A DNA stretch of 64,000 nucleotides from Flavobacteriales bacterium UBA2669 (GTDB lineage Bacteria; Bacteroidota; Bacteroidia; Flavobacteriales_E; Vicingaceae). Position numbers and translations under genes: made by a program. A model generated the notes under the pieces. That model did no database searches. It was not told the origin of the DNA and saw nothing but the letters and a program-made list of their open reading frames with translations. This document shows positions 19,123 through 25,542 of this stretch, in pieces (the first letter of the stretch is position 1; every line of letters starts with the position of its first letter). The stretch lies in contig DEMN01000012.1 in NCBI GenBank assembly GCA_002359215.1, positions 248,001 through 312,000 on the forward strand, in the 5' to 3' direction.

Positions 19123-19412
19123 TTTTTCGTTTCTAATTTGTCAATTAGGTTATTTATAGTTTTAGTGTCCATTCGCGAGACTAACTTGTCCGATATTTTA
19201 TCAAGTCGGTCTTCATTAAATTCATAAAGGTCTTTGTCTATTTCGTCAGACAGGGACTTTAGAAAATTCAGTCCGCTATCTTCAATACGTTTGTAAAATT
19301 CGAGTAAGTCCGTGTATTTTAATTCTGCTTTATTTTGAAATTCTGTAATATTTTTCGTTTTGTTATCAATAATATTTCTATTGTGCTTTATAGCGTTATT
19401 CAAGTTTCTCAA
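19119..19412 (-). CDS. C-terminal half of a probably frameshifted hypothetical protein
   Basis: A 97-residue frame opened by a TTG that overlaps the stop of the preceding frame by 4 nt. It begins LRNLNNAIKHN, a phrase typical of the interior of HEPN-like helical proteins rather than of an N-terminus; reading two codons further upstream in this frame gives RDLRNLNNAIKHN. The rest is helical and charged (LLEFYKRIEDSGLNF, IDKDLYEFNEDRLDKI). No signal peptide or membrane segment is seen. The most economical reading is that it continues the 137-residue frame as one protein of about 235 residues. Translational coupling of two genuine genes remains possible. Confidence 0.5.
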   Translation of the reverse strand: MRNLNNAIKHNRNIIDNKTKNITEFQNKAELKYTDLLEFYKRIEDSGLNFLKSLSDEIDKDLYEFNEDRLDKISDKLVSRMDTKTINNLIDKLETKK

Positions 19413-19822
19413 ATCACGTATTCTATATAGTCAGATATTTCCTTTGGGTTAATTTTTTTAGATTTTAAAAAGTCCTCAACAAATTCCCATTTGTACAATC
19501 TACTTTCCTTTATTTCTTGATATGACGCTTTTAGTAAGAACTTTAGATGTGTTTCAAAATGTTTATAGGCATATAAGATTTTCATCTCTGAAATAGCGAA
19601 AAGTTCTTTCTTTAAAAAGTAGATTTCCATATATTTCATATAACCTGATTCCTTGATATCAGACTCAACTTGAGTTTCAAGTTCTGCTAATTTTTTCTCG
19701 AGGTCTTTAATCAGTTTATTTGCTCCAAAATCATAATGATTGTTTTCTACATTCAGAAAGAAGGTTTGAAGTCCTATTTGATTTATTTTTCTTTTTTGTC
19801 TATATTTTTCTGTTTCGATCAA
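19409..19822 (-). CDS. N-terminal half of a probably frameshifted hypothetical (HEPN-like?) protein
   Basis: A 137-residue, helix-rich soluble protein with a predicted coiled-coil-like stretch (LIKDLEKKLAELETQVESDIKE, about 36-57) and a segment EMKILYAYKHFETHLKFLLKAS near residues 85-106 that resembles the first helices of HEPN-type domains. It ends abruptly (YIEYVI, stop TGA at 19409-19411), and the adjacent frame carries the expected continuation (RDLRNLNNAIKHN). HEPN assignment is tentative: the classical Rx4-6H motif is not clearly present. The start at 19822 is 18 nt from a motif shared with the DoxX gene. Confidence 0.5.
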   Translation of the reverse strand: MIETEKYRQKRKINQIGLQTFFLNVENNHYDFGANKLIKDLEKKLAELETQVESDIKESGYMKYMEIYFLKKELFAISEMKILYAYKHFETHLKFLLKASYQEIKESRLYKWEFVEDFLKSKKINPKEISDYIEYVI

Positions 19823-19839
19823 TCTTAATTATAATTAAA

Positions 19840-19874
19840 CACAATGTTTCTTAGATATTGTTGGCAGCAGTTAT
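19840..19874 (-). repeat. Motif shared upstream of two accessory genes (copy 2)
   Basis: Plus-strand order CACAATGTTT (19840-19849), TATTGTTG (19856-19863), GTTAT (19870-19874), upstream of the split gene. It resembles the copy at 19084-19122 upstream of DoxX, with a 3-nt difference in the first spacing. Confidence 0.35.
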
Positions 19875-19877
19875 TAT

Positions 19878-19970
19878 TTAATTTCCAATATTCTTTATTA
19901 ATTCAGCTCCAAAGTCATGTAATTTAATCGGTGGAGTACTTTCATCGGTAGCAAGCCTCACTCTGTAAGC
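19878..19970 (-). pseudogene. 30-codon tail of a lost gene
   Basis: A short minus-strand frame bounded by stops at 19971-19973 and 19878-19880 encodes a protein-like ending: RVRLATDESTPPIKLHDFG, then AELIKNIGN. The proline, aspartate and glycine content is unlike random AT-rich sequence, and there is no room for a normal start. I read it as the 3' remnant of a gene truncated by rearrangement. I do not recognise the parent family. Chance is possible for so short a frame. Confidence 0.3.
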
Positions 19971-20048
19971 CTAAGCGTGTTTAACAACTATGGGTTTTAA
20001 AAAATCTTTAATTAAACAAAAACAAAAATAAGCTTTTTATAGATAAAG

Positions 20049-20089
20049 TCCTTAGTCGCTATTGTTCTTGCCTCGCTTCAGACTAAGGA
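20049..20089. repeat. Palindromic REP-like element
   Basis: Perfect 9-bp arms TCCTTAGTC (20049-20057) and GACTAAGGA (20081-20089) enclose a 23-nt loop that contains CCTCGCTT. The complement of this loop, AAGCGAGG, is shared with the GC-rich hairpin at 18579-18594. It lies 12 nt beyond the 3' end of the 63-residue gene, so it could also act as its terminator, but there is no T-run. Confidence 0.5.
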
Positions 20090-20101
20090 TAGATTAGGGG
20101 G

Positions 20102-20293
20102 TTATTTGTTTCCGTGATAATTTGGATTTGGCATAAAATCTCCTTCTAAAATTCCGTTCTTATCCACTTTCCAAGCTCCTTTAATAAATTCCGGTGGAAC
20201 TTCTTCTTTTCCTTCATATTCTTTATCTAAAACGTAAACCCAACCGTTTGGATGATTTTTCGCCTCCTCAATTAATTCAGTTGATTTTTTCAT
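20102..20293 (-). CDS. Small hypothetical protein, second gene of an overlapping pair
   Basis: A 63-residue soluble protein (MKKSTELIEEAKNHPNGWVY..., with conserved-looking NGWVYVLD and PPEFIKGAWKVD segments and an end rich in Asn and Pro). No membrane segment or signal. Its ATG overlaps the TGA of the upstream 161-residue gene (ATGA), so translation is probably coupled. I recall small proteins of this style next to other accessory genes in Bacteroidota, sometimes as immunity-like proteins, but I cannot name a family. Function unknown. Confidence 0.6.
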   Translation of the reverse strand: MKKSTELIEEAKNHPNGWVYVLDKEYEGKEEVPPEFIKGAWKVDKNGILEGDFMPNPNYHGNK

Positions 20294-20775
20294 TGGGTTA
20301 AATCATTTTTTTTCCAAATATTCGCTACCTCAAAATGACGATAGAAAATTATCCAATTAGTTTTACTTGAAATGATTGTTACATCATCCGAACTTGGATA
20401 TAAAAAATCACTCCAATATTTTGTAAAAATTTCTTTAGTTGTTTTTAAGGTAATATTTCGATGCCAACTTAAAATTAAATCTTCATCACAACTTTTGAGT
20501 AATATTTCTAAATTTTTTTTAAATCGTTCAATTTTTTCGTCACTTTCTGTATTGGCACTTATCCAATCCGTTTGAGTATATTTTTCTCTTAAATTGTTTT
20601 CTTGTTCAAAATATTGAATGATTTTATTCAGCCTTTTAGATTCCATTTCAGAAAGTGGTTGGATTTCGTTTTTTTCCGATTCTGAAATATTGGGGTTATG
20701 AGTTTTTTCAAATCTCCAACCTAATTCAAATTCGTTTAAAGGAACTATTTCTTTATCGTTTATTACTATGTTCAA
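20290..20775 (-). CDS. Hypothetical protein, first gene of an overlapping pair
   Basis: A 161-residue soluble protein rich in charged and aromatic residues. Features include an N-terminal ELGWRFEKTHNP, a helical SEMESKRLNKIIQYFEQENNLREKY and a C-terminal WIIFYRHFEVANIWKK. The length and the C-terminal tryptophan and arginine pattern remind me of DUF2947-like proteins, but this is uncertain. The start is a TTG (20773-20775): the upstream frame meets TAA without an ATG, and a -7 box lies 58 nt further upstream. It overlaps the 63-residue gene by 4 nt. Both belong to the accessory patch. Confidence 0.6.
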   Translation of the reverse strand: MNIVINDKEIVPLNEFELGWRFEKTHNPNISESEKNEIQPLSEMESKRLNKIIQYFEQENNLREKYTQTDWISANTESDEKIERFKKNLEILLKSCDEDLILSWHRNITLKTTKEIFTKYWSDFLYPSSDDVTIISSKTNWIIFYRHFEVANIWKKNDLTQ

Positions 20776-20833
20776 TGGTTTGTCAAAATGTTCTACAATT
20801 TATTTATAGGTCTGATAAAATTAAAAAAACTAT

Positions 20834-20841
20834 CAAACTTA
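20834..20841 (-). promoter_or_regulatory. Putative -7 promoter box (TAAGTTTG)
   Basis: Exact TAnnTTTG match on the minus strand, about 58 nt upstream of the TTG start of the 161-residue gene. No clear TTG at -33. The flanking 20776-21017 interval is otherwise AT-rich and holds only short frames that I do not credit. Confidence 0.35.
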
Positions 20842-21017
20842 TATTTTTGTAAATATATAAAAAATAGCTTAAAAATCAAGCAAATGGTTTTTGTTAGCAA
20901 GGAACAAGATATTTCTAGCTTCATTTTACTAAACTTCGTTCCTCAGTTTGTAAAATTTCGATCGATATGACAATCAGATTGAATATTAACTTATAAGTAC
21001 TCATAAGTATTTCCCAC

Positions 21018-23105
21018 TTAATAAGCTCCATTTCTTTTTCTAATGAACCACTCGGTGGAGATAAGGGCTAAAATTAAAAAGAAAATCCATTTGATGTGAA
21101 TGATTTCCTTGATGTCGGTTTCTTCATAAATAACAGAAGAAATGGCTGTGTTTTCTTTTATGAGCTGCTCTAATTCATTCATTGTAGGTGGTAACACCAT
21201 TTTACCATTGTATTTATTAGCAACGTTTTGAAGCAATTGGTGGTTGGCAACTGTATTGTTTAATTCCACCAACAGCGGATTAATTTGTAACTGTCCTTTA
21301 ACCACATATTGCTCTCCTGAAAAAGTAGTTGAAGCCAAATACGAATAACTACCAACCGGTAAAATTCCCGCATTTAACACGTAGGCATTCCCCGTTTTAT
21401 TGAAAACAAATTGATAATCAACCCCTGCTTCATTTTTAAGCTCTAATTTCACTTCAGGAGTATTTATCAACTCATAACTATTATTGTACAATTCTGCATT
21501 AAAAATAATTTCTTGGTTTTCATTAAACTGCTTGTCAACAATTACCCTAAATTTATCTTTATTATCTTTCACAGATAAAAACTGAACCGTTTTGTTGATA
21601 ATCTCATCAAATGCTTGGTGGTTATTGTTTTTAGCAAATTCATTTAATCGCCATCTCCACAATCCTTCACCACTTATAAAAGCAGCTTTGTTTTTACTTT
21701 CCTGAAAAAACACCATTAAGGGTTGTTCGGTAGCTACATTTCCTATTTTTTGGTTAAATAATACATAGGCTTTTTCTTGAGGCAGGTAAGTCCCGAAAAT
21801 ACTTTCTATAGGAGGAAAATTAGGTACTTGTTTTAGTGTGGCTTCTGATAAATTAAACAAAGGAAAATTTTCTGTTATTGCAAGAGTGGTGGTGTTTGAG
21901 CGTTGGTTCGATTGCAATACTTTTATGTGTGTCTGAAATTGATTAAAAGCATTGGTGTTGGATTGATTTCCTAAAATATAAAGTACAGATAGGTTTTTCT
22001 CGCTAATTTTTCTCAACCAAACAGGAGAGTAGGTTGGGAATTGGTGTAGCACAACAAGGTTGTAAGGTTCAAAGTTGCCGTCAAAATTATCAAAATACGT
22101 AGTACTGACTTCATAATTTTCATTGGTTTCAATACTGGTCTTTAGTGCTTTTAAATCAGGGTGTGGGGCGTGGGCTAAAAGTAAAATATGTTGTCTGCCA
22201 TCCAACACATCAATATACACATCTTTGCTGTTATTTTTTGTACTTACCTCGTTTGCTAAATCAGAAAAAGAAATGGTATAATGTTGCACGCCTTTTTCTT
22301 TAGCTTCCAAGATAATGGTTTCTTCAATTAATTGGTTGTTTTTGGTAATGTCGTAAGTTTTGGTAAACACCACTTTGTTTCTATGAGTAACACTAAGGGT
22401 AGTTTTTTCTCCTTTACAAGATTGGGCAAGACCAAGAATTTCAATAGGAAATTTATTGTTTAAGAAAGTAATTTTGTTAGCAATGGCTTCTTTCAACACA
22501 ATGTCGGGCTGAATGGTAGTATCTCCCAACGCAATAGTATAAATAGGGTAGTTAGTGTTTTCGGCAGAATAAACGGGATTAAAACCTTCGTTGTAAACGC
22601 CATCAGAACTTAAAATTAACGCTCCGATATTTCGGTTGTAAAATTTAGTTTCAACTGCTTCAAACAATTCGGCAATGTTGGTGGTTTTTTCAGCAAAATC
22701 TATAGCACCTTCTTCTTTTACTTTTTCTCCAAAAGTGAAGGACTTCACTTCATAATCTTTCTCCAACTTTTCTTTTAGTGCGTTTAATTCTTTAAGGTAG
22801 TTATTCGCATAAAAAGCAGAATCTTGATGAATAAGTAGCGAGTTGGAATTGTCCTGAGCAAAAATGATGATAGGCTTTTCCGTTTTATTAAAAATGGTTT
22901 TAATAAATGGAGAAAGTAATAAAAAAGCAATGATGCTTACTGCTAAAAAACGAAAAATTAGCAAACTGTTTTTTAGCCACTTAGCTATAGCATCGAGTTT
23001 GGATTCTTTGTAATATAAAACACCCGCATAAACAGCTCCTAAAAGGAAACAAAGAAGGGGCATCCAAATAGGATAGTCTGTTGTAATGTTTATAGCTGTT
23101 AGCAC
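21018..23105 (-). CDS. VWA-like membrane protein
   Basis: A 695-residue inner-membrane protein. Two N-terminal transmembrane helices (about 13-32 and 45-68) precede a VWA-like domain whose metal-site motif is kept as DNSNS in IIIFAQDNSNSLL near residue 85, with a later SSDG motif (ALILSSDGVYNEG, about 165). A glutamine amidotransferase-like region and beta domains follow, and one helix near the C-terminus (IKWIFFLILALISTEWFI) ends in a short basic tail. The family is common in Bacteroidota near BatA/BatD-type genes and is often uncharacterised. The start is GTG at 23103-23105; no ATG lies upstream in frame before the next gene. It may be cotranscribed with the exonuclease 75 nt upstream. Confidence 0.8.
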   Translation of the reverse strand: MLTAINITTDYPIWMPLLCFLLGAVYAGVLYYKESKLDAIAKWLKNSLLIFRFLAVSIIAFLLLSPFIKTIFNKTEKPIIIFAQDNSNSLLIHQDSAFYANNYLKELNALKEKLEKDYEVKSFTFGEKVKEEGAIDFAEKTTNIAELFEAVETKFYNRNIGALILSSDGVYNEGFNPVYSAENTNYPIYTIALGDTTIQPDIVLKEAIANKITFLNNKFPIEILGLAQSCKGEKTTLSVTHRNKVVFTKTYDITKNNQLIEETIILEAKEKGVQHYTISFSDLANEVSTKNNSKDVYIDVLDGRQHILLLAHAPHPDLKALKTSIETNENYEVSTTYFDNFDGNFEPYNLVVLHQFPTYSPVWLRKISEKNLSVLYILGNQSNTNAFNQFQTHIKVLQSNQRSNTTTLAITENFPLFNLSEATLKQVPNFPPIESIFGTYLPQEKAYVLFNQKIGNVATEQPLMVFFQESKNKAAFISGEGLWRWRLNEFAKNNNHQAFDEIINKTVQFLSVKDNKDKFRVIVDKQFNENQEIIFNAELYNNSYELINTPEVKLELKNEAGVDYQFVFNKTGNAYVLNAGILPVGSYSYLASTTFSGEQYVVKGQLQINPLLVELNNTVANHQLLQNVANKYNGKMVLPPTMNELEQLIKENTAISSVIYEETDIKEIIHIKWIFFLILALISTEWFIRKRNGAY

Positions 23106-23180
23106 AAGTTTTAGTTTTTACTGATTCGTAAAATTAAGATTATTTTTCAGTAGTTAAACTTGAACAAAAACTTAGGGCGT

Positions 23181-23951
23181 TTATTTTTCATTAAGTGCTT
23201 TAAGTCTAATTTGAGTAAGTACTTTTTTGGTGTAGAGTGGGAAATCTCCGTTCATCATCCAATGGTAGTAGCCGGGTTCTTTTTCTAATACTTCTAAAAC
23301 AGCTTTTCCTTTGTGTTTACCAAAATTAAATACTTCAACATTGTTTTTATCATAAACGATACGTCCTAATAAATCAACGTTGTTGGTAGCTTTAGAGAAT
23401 TCAGAAAGGAAAGCTACATTGTTTTCTAAGCTATCGTATTTTTCAATTTGAGCAAGAAGAATTTCCATAGTGGCAATAGTATCGGCTTCAGCACTGTGGG
23501 CATCAACTAAATCTTTATCGCAATAGAATTTATAGGCAGCAGATAAGGTTCTTTGTTCCATTTTATGGAAAATATTCTGTACATCAACAAGGTTTCTTTT
23601 GGTAATATCAAAGTCAACATCAGCTCTTAAAAATTCTTCCGCCAACATAGGTATATCAAACTTATTGGAGTTGTAGCCTGCCAAATCACATCCTTCAATA
23701 AAATTGGCTAATTCTTTAGCCATTTGTTTAAAAGTAGGTTCGTTTTTAACGTCATCATCACTAATTCCATGTATGGAAGTAGATTCTGTAGAGATAGGTA
23801 TAGTAGGATTTACTCTTCTGGTTACAATATCTTTATTTCCGTTAGGATGAACTTTAACAATAGAAATTTCTACAATTCTGTCGGAGGCAATATTTAATCC
23901 GGTTGTTTCTAAATCAATAAAAGCAAGGGGTTTTGTAAGGTTTAATGACAT
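23181..23951 (-). CDS. DEDDh 3'-5' exonuclease with C-terminal DUF3820-type domain
   Basis: A 256-residue cytoplasmic exonuclease of the DnaQ/epsilon-like superfamily. Catalytic motifs are intact: FIDLETTGL (residues 11-19, D and E), AGYNSNKFDIPML near 95 (Exo II Asp) and VDAHSAEADT near 150 (His and Asp of the DEDDh form). A compact C-terminal domain (about 205-250, VFNFGKHKGKAVLEVL ... YYHWMMNGDFP) matches the DUF3820 pattern seen on other exonucleases. It could act in proofreading, repair or RNA turnover; the substrate cannot be told. The gene is 9 nt downstream of the PD40 cluster, so it is likely the last-but-one member of that transcript. Confidence 0.9.
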   Translation of the reverse strand: MSLNLTKPLAFIDLETTGLNIASDRIVEISIVKVHPNGNKDIVTRRVNPTIPISTESTSIHGISDDDVKNEPTFKQMAKELANFIEGCDLAGYNSNKFDIPMLAEEFLRADVDFDITKRNLVDVQNIFHKMEQRTLSAAYKFYCDKDLVDAHSAEADTIATMEILLAQIEKYDSLENNVAFLSEFSKATNNVDLLGRIVYDKNNVEVFNFGKHKGKAVLEVLEKEPGYYHWMMNGDFPLYTKKVLTQIRLKALNEK

Positions 23952-23960
23952 AATGTTTTT

Positions 23961-25502
23961 TTAAGGAGTTACAGTAAAATCTTTATTGATAAACTGTTCA
24001 AAATCACTTTTTCCTTTAACAAGTATATCTTCGCTTTTTGGAGCGAAGCCAGGAGCATCAATCATAATATTGTAACTTCCTGGTATAAGTGTAATAACAA
24101 AACTTCCATTTTTGGAGTTTGGTGTATAGTTCCCTATTTCTTCTTGTGTTCTATTGTCGGTAACAATTACAAAAGCATCAGTAATAACTTCTTCAGTTCC
24201 TTCTTTTACAATTTTAGACTTAATGATGGTTTGTCTGTCATCATATTCATTAAATTTAACTTTATAGATGTCTAAATCGCCATAAGAATCTTTTCTCCAA
24301 GCCGAAATATAGGCATGTCTTTTATCTTCTGTAAAAGAAATACAAACATTATCTTCAGGAGTGTTTAATGGAAAGCCAATGTTTTCTGCTAATGACCATT
24401 CGTTAGTTTCAGGATTCCAAGTTGATTTAAAATAATCGAATCCTCCCATGCTGTTATGTCCTTTAGAGGAAAAGTATAGGGTAGAACCGTCATAAAATAA
24501 ATTCGGAAAATCTTCATCATAAGGTGTATTGATATTTGATCCTAAGTTTTGAGGTTCAGCCCATTCGCCTGTTGGTGATTTTCTGGTCATCCAAATATCT
24601 TTCCCGCCTAAACCACCATCTCTTTTACTTGCAAAGAAAAGCGTATTTCCATCGGCAGAAATAGTAGCAGCACTCTCAAATTCTTTAGAGTTTACATTCT
24701 CACCCATTATTTCAATTTTTCTAGGTCTTCCTTTTACAATTTTAGAGGTATAGATATCTCCATAATCTTTAATATGATCGAGGTAAACAAAAAGTAAATC
24801 GGCATTGTAAGAAAGACCAACAACTTGCTCATCATAAGCAGAGTTGACCATCATTCCTACACCTTTAGCTTTTACAAACTCACCGTTTTCAACTTCAGAA
24901 TAAAATACATCGGAAGAATAATAACCATCAAACTCTCTCATTCCGCCAACTACGCCTTTTCTTCTGGTAGTAAAATATATTGTTGATTCATCAGGAGTAA
25001 CAAAAGGATAATAATCCGGATATTCAGAATTAATTAACTCTCCAACATTTTCAAAGCTAATATCAATGGGGCTAACAACTAATTTTTTAGCGTTTTTCAT
25101 CATCTCTAATTCTCTATCAGCTTGATTTTGCAATAATCCTGTTCCCGATTTTTTATATTTTTCCATTGTTTCAATGGCTTCATCCAACTTAAGGTTGTAG
25201 TGATAAGCTTTAGCTAGGTAAAAATCTACATCGGGATCTGATTTTCTTTCGGAAGCGGATTCTAAATATTTAACGGCTTTAGATTTATCACTATTAATGT
25301 GTAAAACGCAAAAACCGGCTTTAAAAGGATATTCAGGATTTTTAGGGTCTTTCTCCATCAACTTTTCATAGACAACAAGAGCATCAATAAAGTTTCCATA
25401 CTTAAAATGTTCAGCAGCTTCCTCAGGGTCAACACGCTGTGAAAAGCTTGTAAATACTAAGCTAGTGAGTAATAGGGTTAATATGTATTTTAAGTTGTTC
25501 AA
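23961..25502 (-). CDS. TPR/PD40 exported protein lacking an OmpA domain
   Basis: A 513-residue exported paralog of the OmpA/PD40 protein at 12.7 kb. Signal peptide 1-22 (ending SFSQ), TPR-like helices (23-130), PD40 propeller (about 150-415: PDESTIYFTTRRKG, ISADGNTLFFASKRDGGLGGKDIW, GSTLYFSSKGHNSMGGFDYF) and a final carboxypeptidase-regulatory-like domain (420-505). It stops where the paralogs continue into a C-terminal OmpA-like region, so it has no visible peptidoglycan-binding part. The start is TTG (25500-25502), 17 nt after an exact -7 box, with no in-frame ATG that would keep the signal peptide. It is the third of three tandem paralogs. Confidence 0.88.
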   Translation of the reverse strand: MNNLKYILTLLLTSLVFTSFSQRVDPEEAAEHFKYGNFIDALVVYEKLMEKDPKNPEYPFKAGFCVLHINSDKSKAVKYLESASERKSDPDVDFYLAKAYHYNLKLDEAIETMEKYKKSGTGLLQNQADRELEMMKNAKKLVVSPIDISFENVGELINSEYPDYYPFVTPDESTIYFTTRRKGVVGGMREFDGYYSSDVFYSEVENGEFVKAKGVGMMVNSAYDEQVVGLSYNADLLFVYLDHIKDYGDIYTSKIVKGRPRKIEIMGENVNSKEFESAATISADGNTLFFASKRDGGLGGKDIWMTRKSPTGEWAEPQNLGSNINTPYDEDFPNLFYDGSTLYFSSKGHNSMGGFDYFKSTWNPETNEWSLAENIGFPLNTPEDNVCISFTEDKRHAYISAWRKDSYGDLDIYKVKFNEYDDRQTIIKSKIVKEGTEEVITDAFVIVTDNRTQEEIGNYTPNSKNGSFVITLIPGSYNIMIDAPGFAPKSEDILVKGKSDFEQFINKDFTVTP

Positions 25503-25518
25503 TTTTTTTGGAAAGATA

Positions 25519-25526
25519 CAAACTTA
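25519..25526 (-). promoter_or_regulatory. Putative internal -7 promoter box (TAAGTTTG)
   Basis: Exact TAnnTTTG match on the minus strand in the 40-nt gap between two PD40 paralogs, 16 nt before the TTG start of the downstream one. It may give that gene extra or separate expression. No -33 TTG at the usual distance. Confidence 0.35.
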
Positions 25527-25542
25527 ATACCAAATGTAAAAA

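Noticed and set aside
20372..20970. Three short plus-strand frames around and beyond the 161-residue gene
   Set aside because: Two lie opposite the gene; the third (20788-20970) is AT-rich with low-complexity residues and no start context that convinces me.
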